64,000 nucleotides of DNA from Camarhynchus parvulus (GCF_901933205.1 NC_044586.1:16500569-16564568); one strand, 5' to 3'; positions 26,040 to 41,040 are shown, counted from the stretch's first letter. The notes: generated from the letters alone by a model not told the origin. Numbers and translations are program-made.

Positions 26040-27620
26040 TGAGAGCTGTGGTGTCTCTGGCTTTAGTGAGTTTTGGGGATTGAATACTGTGACTGGAGTG
26101 CTGGGATAGGAAAGTAGAGGCTGTTCAGGAGGGATAGGCAGAGATGGAGAGGTAGAGGAGTTGTCCTATATGGAAGGGAATAGCTGCAGTTAAGGCATTA
26201 TAAGGCTGACATCTTCTGGATGAGGGTTAGGGGGATGGAAAACAAAGCAGATGTCATTGAGTGTTCTGTAGGACTGATGAATCATTCCATAGGCAAGCAG
26301 GAGAAATTTCTTGTGCTTGTGGGAAATGGCCACTTCCCAAACATTAATTGGGAGTGCTGTGACAAGCAAGTCTGAGAAATTCCTGAAGGGTGTTGAAGAT
26401 AATACTTTGCAGATACTTTGAAGATAATACAAGGATTCAGCAAGCCAATTAGGAAAAGTGGTCTCCCAGACTGGATACTTGTGAACAGAGAAAGACATAC
26501 GGGATATGTGATAGTAGGAGGCTGCCTTAGCTACGTCAACCATAAAATGGCTGAATTTAAAATATTCAGTCTAATGAGAACAAAAAAGGTCAGCAGAAGT
26601 GTTGCTGGTTCAAGAAAGGTTTCAAGAAAGTAAACTCAAAACCACCTAGGGAGCTACTCAGCACTGCTCCCTGGGAATCTGCTTTTGAGTGCTCCATGAG
26701 TGCTTGATTGAACAGGGAATTCCTCGTGGAGCTTGAGAAGAAAAATAAATTTTGCATCTCTAGCAGCAAGGCCAGGCCTCACAGGAAGTTTACAAATCTG
26801 TGGTTCACATATTCAGGGGGAAAACACAAAAGGCCAAAACTCATCGAGAGCTCAAACTGGCCAGTATTGTGCCACATAATTAAAAGACTTTTTAAAGTAT
26901 GTTAATAACAAGAGAAGGTGTGAGGAAAATATTGGAGCAATCCTTGTTGAAAATGGTCACCTGACAAATAGGAATGATGAAGAAAGGGGGCCTTCAATGC
27001 TTTTTTTGCCTCAGCCTGTAATATTAATTGTCTTGGACTGCCTGATCGTGAGGCAGAGAACTGCAGCTGTAGGAACAGTTTGTGGCTTTCCATTTGTGGC
27101 CACTGAATTTTCAAGGGAGCGTCAGTATCCTCTGGATGTCCAGAAGTCCATGGGGCCTCGTGAATTGATCCCACAGTACCGAAGGAATTAGCAGGACCCG
27201 TTCAATCCACTCCCAAAGGACTTGGTACTTGCTGAATAGGAGCTACTTGGTGTTACTACAATTTATACGAGGGAAGAGCCAGGAAATGAGATCCCTAATA
27301 TTCCAACCTCAGGACTTGGATTAATTATGGAGAGAGTCATACCATGTGCAGCAGAAAGGCATTTGAAGGACAAAGCATTCCTCAGGCACAGACAACAAGG
27401 TTTTACAAAGGAAAAGTCCTGGCTAATGAGCTATATATCCTTCTGCTATAAGGTTCCCTGCCTAGTGGTTGAGAGGAAGGTAGTAGACGTAACTGTTTTT
27501 TTCCCCTGGATTTTACTGAAGTTTTTAATATTATTATATTTTAATATTATCCTTCTGGACAGGTGGTTTAACTGTGAGATGAGCACATACCTGGAGCTCT
27601 GGGTGAAGGATTGGTTTTCT
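26040..27620 (+). pseudogene. Degraded CR1-type LINE with endonuclease and RT remnants
   Basis: The broken translation still follows the order of CR1 ORF2. An endonuclease piece near 26120 reads LFRRDRQRWRGRGVVLYG. A later piece near 26470-26560 carries DWILVNRERHTGYVIVGG and the NHKMAEFKIF block, where intact elements have SDHE. Near 27140 QKSMGPRELIP matches the start of the RT region. Near 27380-27490 RHLKDKAFLRHRQQGFTKEK is followed by VVERKVVDVTVF, matching the RT palm approach. Stops and frameshifts separate these blocks, so it is not functional. Edges are approximate and no CR1 3' tail is visible. Confidence 0.75.
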
Positions 27621-27871
27621 TTTTTCTTGTTTTAATAATTCTGCTCTAAGGTTTTTTCTTCTGGAATTAGCTTGTGAGGGACAAGAACTTTCTGGAACTG
27701 CAACCCATATGGATTCAGGTGCATATAGTTATATGGGAATATGTCTTCAGAGAAGGCACTTCATTTAATTACAGGTTTAAACATATGTGTACAGCAAAAT
27801 TTTTTTTTTCCTTTCTTTATTTTAGTGTAATTTTGGAAGGGGCATACTAATGTACAGTTTTATTTCTTCAG

Positions 27872-28023
27872 ATGTATGAAATCACAGAAGAAAGGGGAAT
27901 ACTCAAAACATTAAATAAAATATGGTGCAAATTGACTGGACCTCTGCAACCCCAGGTGCCACAGCAAGAAAATACCAAGATGAAAACCTTGTCCTACCCA
28001 TTTTCCAGAGAGAAAATATATTT
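27872..28023 (+). CDS. ANO2: ANO2 coding exon, SYPFSREK motif
   Basis: The acceptor is TTTATTTCTTCAG and the donor GTGAGT; 152 nt, phase 0 in and phase 2 out. It starts MYEITEERGILKTLNK and ends MKTLSYPFSREKIY plus two bases of a leucine codon. The SYPFSREK block is diagnostic of the anoctamin-1/2 cytosolic N-terminus. The first 30 residues are the variable part; the ERGILKTLNK stretch is basic and could form an amphipathic helix. The N-terminal region of ANO1/ANO2 is reported to interact with calmodulin; whether this segment takes part cannot be judged here. Confidence 0.95.
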
Positions 28024-29497
28024 GTGAGTACTTTAAAATGTGATGGACTGTGGATGTGACAGCCTGGTCAGAAAGTGAGAAAACCAGATAAGTTTTCTCA
28101 CAGCAGACATGTGAAAATTTTAGGGAGTTGTAGAGAAACGATAATAGCTTGTTATTATAAACAACCTGCAGGTGGTGTTTTCCTACTCTGTGTTTTCCAA
28201 GTTTTTCTCAAAGATTGTTTGTAAGAAAGGTGTTTTTATTAATTAGCCAATCAGGTGAAATGTATTGGATCAGTCTATAAAAAGAGAGAATTTTCATGTT
28301 AAAGCTTCTGCTGTGCAAACCAGCCTTCTGGTGAGTCTGTCATTTCTTACTCAACAGTGACAATGGACAGTGAAGAAAGCTGGAATGTATCATTTTAGAG
28401 TTGTAATTTCTTTTTCCCACATTTCAGTCAAAATTCAGAAGTTCATCAAGCATATCTGGAAATCCTGAGGGAACATCCAAAATTCTCAGTTTTTCAGTGG
28501 ATTAACAGAAATACAAGCTGCAGAGACTTTCTGCCAGTGTTCCTCTTACTTCTATAGGACAAGACACTGGAAGCAGTGCATCAAATAAATTTCTGTATGT
28601 TTAGCTCGAAATGTAGAAATCCTCCCACCAAATTCCTGATTATTTCGTTAAGGATATTACTGCCTCTTTTGAAAAAAGCAGGAGCTAGTAGAAATACAGC
28701 AGTATTTTCCATCTTGATAGATTCGTTGTAGCAATTAAAACTCAGCTAATAATATGCAGATAAGGAGTTCTTGACGTCAGCTCTTTCACTCAGAAGAATA
28801 TTTCTGGGCCCAGTTTGACATGAAACACTCTTTTTTTTCCTCCTGGGTGTCTCCTTGTATTTATGTCTGATAAATAAAATTCAGTAATAAATACAGTGAC
28901 ACACCATTTCATTTATTGCCCTCTGACAATTTGAATTAATTCTGAATATGAGTCAGATGGAAGAGAATGATGGTAGATGGAGGAGAATATACTGGGAAGC
29001 TAATTTCACATATGATGAATTTGAGGTTTAAGGGAAGGCATAATTGTGGTGGAATAGTTATTTGAAATCAAGTGAAATGCTGACTGTTTAGTAGCCAGGA
29101 AAAGAGTAATGAATATCTGCATCAGGCTGGTTGAAACCTACTAACACAACCTCAGTATGTTATTGTGTTGAGAGGATGTTATAAGAAAAATATTAAAAGG
29201 TCATCGTCTGTAAACAATAGAGAGGTTCTTCTTCCTCAAAAGGCATTTTATATTAGCTAATAATTTTGCATTTAAATGCCTACCGTCAGTGCAATCCTGG
29301 TAGAGCTCTGAATGATTGGGTCTTACATAGCACATTCTATTATGCTGTGCTGTGTAATCTATATTCCCTTTAAACATCTGCTTTTCTGATTAGCTGTGGT
29401 TTCTGAGTGACTTCTAAATTTGAATCTTATATGTTGTCTTACGTGTTGCTTCCTTGTCTTAAAACAGAGCTGATTTTCTTTTTCCTCAATGTTTTAG
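28024..29497 (+). other. ANO2: ANO2 intron, 1.5 kb
   Basis: A phase-2 intron from GTGAGTAC to CAATGTTTTAG. A probable sense LTR begins only 86 bp after the donor. Bases 28400-29490 show no recognisable feature. Confidence 0.9.
28110..28356 (+). mobile_element. Probable short solo LTR, same strand as ANO2
   Basis: The segment begins TGTGAAAATT and ends TCAACA, as LTRs begin TG and end CA. It carries CCAAT in AGCCAATCAGG at 28247-28251, then TATAAAAAG at 28276, a TTAAAG-like weak polyadenylation position near 28302, and a CT-rich end. This spacing resembles a retroviral U3-R-U5. The flanks (GACA on the left, GTGACA on the right) give only a weak target duplication. The identification rests on layout, so it is moderate. 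Confidence 0.5.
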
Positions 29498-29552
29498 GTA
29501 TAACATCAAAGACAAAGATACCTTTTTTGACAATGCAACCCGCAGCCGAATA
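29498..29552 (+). CDS. ANO2: ANO2 coding exon, DTFFDNATRSRI
   Basis: The acceptor is CCTCAATGTTTTAG and the donor GTAAGT. 55 nt: one base completing the leucine codon of the previous exon plus 18 codons encoding YNIKDKDTFFDNATRSRI, ending in phase 0. DNATRSRI matches the ANO2 form; ANO1 has a different sequence here. It is part of the cytosolic dimerisation region. Confidence 0.95.
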
Positions 29553-30070
29553 GTAAGTTAGTAAAAATAACATATCCTTGTCTTCTTGTCCTGAGTGGGA
29601 TTTGCTAGTGGGGTTTAGAATGGAATTTACAGGGAGTGTTTTAGTTTCAGCTTTGCTGTTTTCATTAATTTATGCATTTGTGTGTTCTTGCTGAACATTA
29701 ATTCCTGACATATATGTGTATAAGGACTTCCTTTCTGGAGCTGCAGGAGTGGGAAATGCTCTGCAGGAAAGCTATTGACTCCTCTTCAGTGTTCAAAGCT
29801 CTTTTCAGCCCTACTCCTAATCTTTAACTAGATTTCCTGCCATATAGTTCTTATACTTCAAATACTTCTATAAGGACATAACACAACAGGCTTTAGCCTG
29901 CAAATGTTAGGGCAGATAATCCAGTCATAAAATCTGGTAAATTACTTAAATATTTGTGCAGATGAACACTGCAGAAGCCACCTATTTTAGAACTTAGTTT
30001 TATTGCTAATTCCATGATGAAATTAATGCTAAAAAGGATCTGTGTGTTATCCCACTGTTCTTTTTTGCAG
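29553..30070 (+). other. ANO2: ANO2 intron, 0.5 kb
   Basis: From GTAAGTTAG to TTCTTTTTTGCAG. No repeat or gene is recognised inside. Confidence 0.9.
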
Positions 30071-30119
30071 GTGAGGGAAATTTTGAAGCGCACATCTACA
30101 AAGGCCAGAAACAGCATGG
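30071..30119 (+). CDS. ANO2: ANO2 coding exon, VREILKRTSTKARNSM
   Basis: The acceptor is CTTTTTTGCAG and the donor GTAAGG. 49 nt, phase 0 in and phase 1 out. It encodes VREILKRTSTKARNSM and the first base of a glycine codon. EILKRT is conserved across anoctamin-1/2. The acceptor AG is followed by GTGAGG, which looks like a donor but must be coding to keep the frame. Confidence 0.94.
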
Positions 30120-32971
30120 GTAAGGTGGAGGAAAGAGAATTAAAGGTGTTCTTTTGAAAGGAATTTTGTAGGTATCTCACAGAATATTGATTTTTCTAGC
30201 AGGACACAAAATATGCTGGCACATCTTCCCAAAAGAAAAAAAAATTAAAGATTGAATGAATTTTTTTTTTCTGAGGCATATAATCAGAATTTCTAGTCCA
30301 TGGTTTGGATGGTAATGGGAACTGGCTTTTCATTTCTACAGGTGCAGCATCTGGCATATTACTCACATTTAATGAATTGTTATAAAATTGGATTTGATTA
30401 CTGTATGATCTGCTTTGGAAAATTCAGATGTCAACTGCAATATGTTGTATTATTTCTTGCAGGACCATATTTTTCTTGCCATTTCAATTTAATAATTCAC
30501 CTTTCCAGGTTATTTTTATTGCTTCTGCTTTAAAAATTACCTCCCTGAGCTGCCTAGTGAAATATATGACTTAAATATGACTGTTTTGAAGATACTTTTG
30601 GGATAATGCTGAAATACTTGGAGCTTGACGTTGAGAATTTATTTAATTTTCTTGAAGTTCAGAATTTATACAGGTGTACATATTCTCTTTTCTCTACTCT
30701 TTTCTCTCTCCCTTTGTGAGATCATGGCAGATGTGGAAAAGAAGTGATCGTCCTCCCTGACATATTTTCTGGAAATCTTCCTGTAAACTTGGCTACCTGT
30801 GGATGGATCACAGTGTCCAAGTGTAACGTTCCTGGCAAATAAAGTGCTGCAGCAAGATTCTGCACAGTCCTGATGTGATTTTGGGCAGGGAAGCTCCAAT
30901 AACACATGTTATTGGTACAGGAAAATAGATTAATTTAGGTTTCCTTGAACAGGAGATAGATTTTGTTTTAATTACATAAAAAGCATAACAAAAATGAAAG
31001 GCACAAAGAATGTTTTTTCTTTTTCAACCAAAACCACTTGTCTTTTTCCAGTATAAACTTTTAAATTTATGACTGCCACACTGTTTCCTTTAAAAAAAAA
31101 TTAAAATATGGTTTTAAAAATGTCAGGCATTCTCAATTTCTAAAACATTTTTTGGCAGTTGCTGCTTTTTAAACTGTTTAGTTGGTGGTGTTCTATGTTT
31201 TGATCTGCTCAAAAGTCTGTAGTGGGGCAATAGAGGGGAATGCTGCCTTATTTTTCTGGAGTGCTGGGAACCCTCCTGGAGACTTTGGAATTTTCTGCAG
31301 AGAAAACTGGAGAGAAGCTCAAGGATAGAGTAGGAAGGGACAGAGCACTTTGACAATGGAGATATATGCCTCTTAAGGTTTTCTTTACTTTAATAGCTTG
31401 TTCTGGTTTATAGTGGAATAAAACGCATCATTGGAGATCAAAGGACTAGTAATAACTTCTCAGGAATTTTTTAACTCTAGCATGAAAATACAGCCTGATG
31501 CGCTTCAAGCTCAGGTCAGCTCAAGAACTCATTTGACATGAAATAACTATTTTAGCATTCCCATCCTTTCCATCTTTCTGGTCTCTAGCCAAAACAGGAT
31601 TGTGCATCATGTTTGACCTAAACTCACTTATTCCTTTGATCTTCTGATATCCTCCCCCAAAAGACCTCTGTTTCATATGTCACTAAGGCTTTCCCATCTC
31701 ACTGGTCTTAAGCTTAAAACCACTCATCAGGAGAGGTTTAAAAGATTTTTTAATTTTTTTTCTTTTGTTATTAGAGTTCATTGCTTGTTTTGCACAAGAG
31801 GCAGGACAGTGATGTTGGAAGTGCTTATAGCAGTCTGGTTTTATAGACCTGTTTTATGAAATTAACAATACTTCAAACACATTTGCTTATAGATTTTTTT
31901 ACATCTGTGTAAGGCTGAACCTGATTCTGCTCCTATGATATTGAACAAGGAAGGCTTATTTTCTTCTGCATAACTCTTGAGTCACTGTAAACTTCCAAAC
32001 ACTGAATGTTTTCAGGAGCAGGTTTGTCACTATCCAAGCATAACTTCCTGATTCTGTGAATGCATGTAATTGTACTTGTCCTTCTATCAAGGGAGACATT
32101 TATTGGTACTGCCTGTCTAGCATCTCTGACCAGAAGGTTTCTCCCAAATATTTCAGGACAACATGTAATTTGACTGTGGAATGTTTCTCGTCACTAAAGA
32201 CATGATACCTGGTTACTTGTTTTTCTGGGCATTGAAAGCAGAGAGGCCTGGAATAAATTTATATATCTATGTTTTTCTATATAACTAATAATTAGAAATT
32301 ACTCGTCTTTGGTTGCCTTTTTATGGAACAATTGTTTTCACCTCCAGGGACTGAAGATGGAATTGCTGTAAGAGTTGCAGGTCTTGAGAGCCAGTAGGAA
32401 TCTTGTGTCTGTCTACAGGTGCTGCAGTCACTGCTGGGAATTCCCTTGCAAAACTAAATTCACCGAAGTGCCCATGGCCAGGTTGGATGGGGCTTTAAGC
32501 AACCTGGGATAGTGGAAGGTGTGTCTAGGGGGCAGGGACTGATGGATGTTTAAGGTCCTGCCAACCAAACCAATCTACGGTTTCATAACCAGAAACTTCT
32601 GTGGAAGTTTTTGTGGGAGTTGTTTTTAATTGTTGGCCAGTGGGAGCTGTAGCTCTAACTATTGTAAATATTCAAGAAGGACTTCTCGATGCTTTGCTTC
32701 TCAGTCATGTGGCTCTTTGCTGTCAGGGTGATAAAGTGATCAGAAGAGTCTTTGCCCTGTGCTGTTCACTGAAGAAAAAGCACTTTATGGACAGTGAATT
32801 TCTCTGAAAAATGTTTTCCACAGCCAGGAACCCTACGTGGCTCTCTTCTCATTCTGAATATTGTCAGTTACACAGCTCTGTCCCTTCTGGAATGTTATGA
32901 AATGAAATCTGTAATAATGTTTTCTGTTCAATTGTGCCTGTTTACCACCTGCATTTTTCTTTTTCTTTTAG
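30120..32971 (+). other. ANO2: ANO2 intron, 2.9 kb
   Basis: A phase-1 intron from GTAAGG to TTTTTCTTTTAG. It contains a short CR1 3' end at 32468-32590. The rest is AT-rich with no recognised feature; the open frames at 30300-30530 and 30666-30905 have no family motifs. Confidence 0.9.
32468..32590 (+). mobile_element. CR1 LINE 3' end, short
   Basis: Sense-oriented CR1 tail: GCCATGG-type start, then CCAGGTTGGATGGGGCTTTA, AGCAACCTGGGATAGTGGAA, and a terminal stretch with TTTAAGGTCCTGCCAACC. About 120 bp, 5' truncated, about 380 bp before the next ANO2 exon. Confidence 0.85.
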
Positions 32972-33027
32972 GCATTGGCACGTTAATAGCAAACAATGTT
33001 TACGATGCAGCCTACCCACTTCATGAT
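32972..33027 (+). CDS. ANO2: ANO2 coding exon, LIANNVYDAAYPLHD
   Basis: The acceptor is TTTTTCTTTTAG and the donor GTATGT. 56 nt: two bases finishing the glycine codon plus 18 codons, IGTLIANNVYDAAYPLHD, phase 0 out. AAYPLHD is a strong anoctamin-1/2 signature. Confidence 0.96.
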
Positions 33028-33280
33028 GTATGTATGCACTATGAAAAAATCCAGTCCTCTGCTGGTGTCACTCAGGAGACATCCATTCACAGACATTCTT
33101 ATTTGCTGTCTGTGACATGGAAAATCTCTTTTAAATGTGATTCTAATATGAAAACTCCTTTATAAGTACATTTCAAGTTGTGACCTAAAAGTAAAATTAA
33201 CAATGTAGGAACAAGTAACCAAACTTTTCTTTAGTTTTTTCTGCTTTTTCATCAGTTATTAAATTATTTTCTTTCTCCAG
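33028..33280 (+). other. ANO2: ANO2 intron, 253 bp
   Basis: From GTATGTATG to TTTCTTTCTCCAG. A short intron with no repeats. Confidence 0.93.
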
Positions 33281-33322
33281 GGTGAATATGAAGGCCAAAA
33301 TGATGACACGAATGAAAGAAAG
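33281..33322 (+). CDS. ANO2: ANO2 coding exon, 14 codons
   Basis: The acceptor is TTTCTTTCTCCAG and the donor GTAAAATAC. 42 nt, phase 0 at both ends, encoding GEYEGQNDDTNERK. It is an acidic linker between the PLHD block and the LLYQEWARYG block. Because the length is a multiple of three, skipping it would keep the frame. Confidence 0.94.
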
Positions 33323-36395
<3,073 letters not shown>

Positions 36396-36460
36396 CTGCT
36401 GTATCAAGAATGGGCAAGATATGGAGTGTTTTACAAGTTTCAGCCTATTGATCTCATAAG
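36396..36460 (+). CDS. ANO2: ANO2 coding exon, LLYQEWARYGVFYKFQPIDLI
   Basis: 65 nt, phase 0 in and phase 2 out, with donor GTAATG. It encodes LLYQEWARYGVFYKFQPIDL, then I and two bases of an arginine codon. FYKFQPIDLI fits ANO2 (ANO1 has FYKYQPIDLV). It ends the cytosolic domain just before transmembrane segment 1. The acceptor lies at the end of a 300-bp TTTC microsatellite with no ordinary intron sequence between. Confidence 0.96.
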
Positions 36461-38221
36461 GTAATGTGGACTTGCATAAAACACCAAGGGATCTAGTTCT
36501 GAGGTGATGCAGATTAATTCATTTCCACTTACTTCAGCAAATGAAATCTTGAATTGATCAGAACATTGAAAATAATATCCCCACTGCTTTTTTTTGTGGC
36601 TCTGATAATAATTTACTATAACAAAAATCCATTTAACAATTTTTACCTATGCTTTTGGATAGTGCTTATTCCTGGAAGAATGTCATACTTGTTTTTGGGG
36701 TCTTTTAGGTATTGACTTGTTCAAAGGAGAGGAATTGCCATTTACATTGGTGAATCTTTATTGGAGGGTATGGTTACAAAATCTGGCAAATAATCAGAAG
36801 CTGGTATTCACATCATGAATCAATGTGAAAGGATTTGACAATTTTGAGATTAATTTGATTTTTTTACTCCTGATTTTACAAGTTTTATTCATCTGAACAC
36901 ATCCATATGTGTTCCCAGTGGGGTTTTTTTTGTATATTTATAAATTTTATCTTTACAAACATGAAAGAAGTTGGCTCTAAAATAAGACAAAACAAACCAG
37001 TCATGATTTTCAAGGATTTACCACAGTAATTAAAAGAAAGGCAAAACAATTTTTGTTGTATCATATTTTGTTTGTACTAGAAACACTAAGTAAAGAAAAA
37101 AAATATTTGAGTAAACAGCTGACTAGAAATATTCTTTTATAAGATGTCTACTTAGGAAGAAATGAATGAAGATATTAAGAAATGGGAAAAAAACCCTCAA
37201 CAAATATCTGTTTTAAAATAATTTGTAATATAAGAAAGATGACAGTTATTACCATTTGTCTTTTGAATAATCAAACTCTAACTATTTTTTAATATATGAT
37301 CTGCCCCTATGTGATTGCCTGCAAAAGCTGCTGTTGGTAATATGGAGAGCCAATAAGCTTTGTAAAATATTTTTTTCTATTTTGAGCAAAAGCTGAAGTA
37401 CTGTATGTAGTTTTTCAAAGAGTAAAGCACTAACTTTCAATGTGAGAGGAATTACTCCTTATTGGGAGCAAGATGTTGCAAAATGGCAAGTGGAAATGAG
37501 GCCATCAAACCCTACTGAAGTTCTGCAAGGCTTTGAAATTTCCTCCTTTTTTTGCTTTAAAAGTTTTGTGCAAAATTGATGTACCTTTTTTATGGCAGTT
37601 TCTGTGGGACAAGCTCCTGAGTGGAACAGGTAAACTCAGAATAAGATTACAGCACCCTGCTGTGTTGTTGGTAAATATTACCAGTGTTAAACTAAACTGT
37701 CACTGGCTAGAGGAATTCTCAAGTTTTAGCAAACCTGACAGCTCAGCTGAGTTAAAAATAGAGGTACATCTGCTTACACTCCATCTTAATTTGTATTTTG
37801 CTCTCTCTATTATAATGTTTCACTGTGCTGATATGATTTCATAGAAATCCTGTGGTTTAAACTTCTGTGAGAAACAAAAAGAAGACCAAACATGTGCAAT
37901 TGATTGTCTGTTCTCAGAGATGACTTTTCTTGCTTTTATCTTCCATATTTTGCTTGACTGCAAGTTCGACTGTTACCACTAAAATAAATGTGGGTTTTTT
38001 TTCCTGGGTAATGTTAGAGCTTTAGTGTAGATGTACCTGGAGAATGGCCACCCCTCTCTTTCTGCTGGTGAAGTGGATTTCTTCACTTTTGTGCCATGGG
38101 GGTATCTGAGCTCAGCCTTGATGTGGATACTTATTCCCTTAGCAGACATCAGTCACACTTTGTGCTTTCTGGTTATTTACTGTGACCCTCCTTTATTAGA
38201 CTACTTAGATTATACTCAACA

Positions 38222-38306
38222 TTTTTTTCTGTTTTTTTTTTCCTGTTTTTTTTTTCTTTTTTTTTTTTTTCTTTTTTTTTTGTTGTTGTTGTTGTTGTTT
38301 TTTTCT
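38222..38306. repeat. T-rich tract with TTG units
   Basis: Long runs of T broken by single C or G, ending in about five TTG units and more T. Low-complexity DNA, possibly the reverse complement of an old A-rich tail, but no source element is recognised beside it. Confidence 0.9.
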
Positions 38307-40689
38307 GGTGGTACTTAAGTTTAAATTCAGGCTTTGATGGACAGATGAAGCAACATCCTTTTTACTTAAAGCCTTTCCTGCCCGCTATTTTCAATAAGTG
38401 CCCTGCTAATTTTTAAATACAGCGTGCAACATATATTTAACTATTACTGTTTCACTCTTATTCAGTAGGAATGCCAACTGAAAGTCATTCTTTAACTCAA
38501 GTGTCTATGCTGGAAGATTAGATGTGGCACTGTAGAATTATTATAGGTTATTCCTAGTGCCTCAGGACCCTCCCTCTGACCACACAGTTGTTGCCAGTCC
38601 CCAGATGATTTTACACCAAAGACAGGAACCACATATCTGTTATACTCACTCTTGGTACAGACTGGGGATTCTCTTCTAACGTCTGTAATCCTCAGGGAAT
38701 TTAACTGCACAGTCAGTCTTGGAAAATTTTAAAGTTCTTAATAACAAAAGGAACTAAAGGACCATTATAATATTCACCAACAATTCCATTCACTCCTGTC
38801 TCTCAATCTGTAAAAATATCCTTCTCTGGCTTTGTGGACTGCTTTGGGCTATAAGAAAAAGCAAATATTTTTGGCAAGGAAATGCAACTGTGAGTAAGTA
38901 AGTGAGTAACCAAATAAGAACACAGTGCATGTTACTTATTTCTATTCTACAGCAGAACAATTTCACTTTAAAACTTTAAGGAAACATATAAGCAGATTGT
39001 GCAAGTAATACAGTGCATAACTTCTGCTGTTACCCTACTACACTTTGAGGCCAACATCTATTTATAGTTCCAAGAATCTCTATAGTGAAGATTCCTTCCC
39101 AACATGAAATTGGTCCAGCTTGCAGTTTGTCATCATTAAAGCTCTAGGTGCAGGGGGAAGTGCTGTGCCAGCATACACTCATCCTTGATGTCCCCCCTGC
39201 CAGATTTTACAGCAGAGAGCTTCCTGGAGGGGGCCAGAAGCATGTGGGACTCTGGAGCAGTCTGAGCTGGTGAAAAATCAACATTTCCCCCGTAATTATA
39301 TCTCTTTTCTCTTTCCATGATCTCATTACCCCCCACAACTCCAGTTTATTTATGAATGGCCTTTATTGTCATGGATGCCATACATCCATGAAAATGGTTT
39401 GCATTTTAGGAGTTTGATGGTAAGGCAGCACTTTTCAGCTGAGTTGTAGGAAGTTTTCCCTCCCCTCACTGGAACCTCTCATCACAGGCCTTACCCAAGT
39501 GCTCCAGCCATTGTTTATTGCAAAGCAGAGGGGTTTTACTTGTGGTGCATAAATCACCAAGGAATTTGTGTTGAATTATTCTGCTGGATACAGGCCTGTG
39601 ACTGGAGTGAGATGATTTACTTACAGCTCTGCATTTCACGGACTTTGCCAGTCCTGTAGGAAGTGCTTCTCTCTGTCTCTTTTGGCAAGGGCTTGGTCTT
39701 ATTTATTGTTGCTTGTATGAGAGATGGAATTTTAAACCAGTAGGTTTGGATTGTAGTGGTGAGGAAAAACAGATCCTTGCTTTCTGATAAACATAATTCC
39801 CAGGCTTCAGATCACTGTCTGAGCACTAGGATCCTCATTACCACCGAGATTCCTCCCTCCTGCAGTGGGATTTTCGAAAACTAGATCGAACAGAAGGTGT
39901 GTATACCTGCATCAGGACTGCAAAGTCAAGTCTCGGATGACTGAGGTTGCTGCACAACTTCCTGGGATCTCCCCCTGTGACTGAGGAGTTTTGTAGGCAG
40001 CTAGAATTCAGTTTTCATTGTGTTAAGAACTGTCTCAGGCTAAGTTCAGTAGTGCCTGAATGATGTCTAAATTTCACAGCCAGAAACTTATATTTTTGAA
40101 TGGACATGACTGACAGGTTCCACCCAAAATGTGTCTTTGGATGTGACATCAGTGTATTTTGATAGGAAATGGAAGTTTTCAAACTAGAGGAAGAAAAGAC
40201 AGAGGTGAGAGGCCACATTTGGAAACAGAAGTTGTGCACATTTAACTATTTACCTGTATGTGAATATTTGTAGGAATCTAGAGGTGTGGGTGGGTGGGAA
40301 TTGCAGGGAGTAGAAAAAAGCTGCTGTATTTGGGTGGCTACAGATCTGCTTACTTTTCTTGTAGAGCTGCTCTTAATGTCTTGTCTCTGTAGAAGGTTCT
40401 GGTTGTGGCTTACTGGGCAGAGAGAAAGATCTTTTCTGACTCCTGAGTGCTGACCAGGGGTCAAGACCAACCCATTTCTGGTTTAAGGGTATTCCCTCAT
40501 GCTAAGATCTTTTGTATGAGGATCTTCTCTATCCGTAAGTTATATTAGGACAGACCATGGCTTTGTCTGATCCAGTAACATTGGACAAAACCAGGAACAC
40601 AAGGGAAGAGATCAAGACCTGGGCACCACATAAAAATTATGCCCAGAAAACACAAGTTTAAGGAAAGCTTTCAATATGGCAAATCTTCC

Positions 40690-41040
40690 ACAGTCAGTAC
40701 AGAGAGCAGAAAAATTTTTATGCCATATTAGCAGGGTATAAGAAAAGGATGGAACCAGGCTCTTTTCAGCTGTCTCCTGTGACAAGAGTTGATGCACACC
40801 AATGAGAGTCAGGTAGAGTAGGCTATAGTTCCATAGGTCCTTCTTCTTGTCCTTCCTGAAAATGGGGGTCACATTTGTTTTCCTCCAGATTTTGGGCATG
40901 TCTCCCAGTTGCCACCATAAATCAAAGGTTATCAAGAGCTGTCTTGCAATGACATCTGCTAGCTCCCTCAGCCCTCGTGGGTGCATTCCATCAGGACCTG
41001 CAGACATATGGATTTCCATTTTGCTTCAGTATTCCCTGAC
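40690..41040 (-). pseudogene. CR1-type LINE reverse-transcriptase fragment, antisense
   Basis: The minus strand reads GPDGMHPRGLRELADVIARQ near 41000, then WRKTNVTPIFRKDKKKDLWN. These match the finger region of CR1 reverse transcriptase (compare KSMGLDGIHPRVMRELAD in the copy at about 60030). After about 40800 the similarity fades and no palm motif is seen. The fragment is truncated at both ends and is not functional. Confidence 0.8.

Larger units (their letters stand above)
24219..27871 (+). other. ANO2: ANO2 intron, 3.7 kb
   Basis: The intron runs from GTAAAT to TTATTTCTTCAG. It holds the downstream copy of the 150-bp direct repeat (24454-24603) and a degraded LINE (about 26040-27620). Bases 24620-26000 are AT-rich with nothing recognised. 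Confidence 0.88.

Noticed and set aside
39369..39391. Inverted repeat TCATGGATG and CATCCATGA with a 5-base loop
   Set aside because: The arms are only nine bases, with no context such as a T-run or conserved neighbour; such hairpins are expected by chance in 64 kb.
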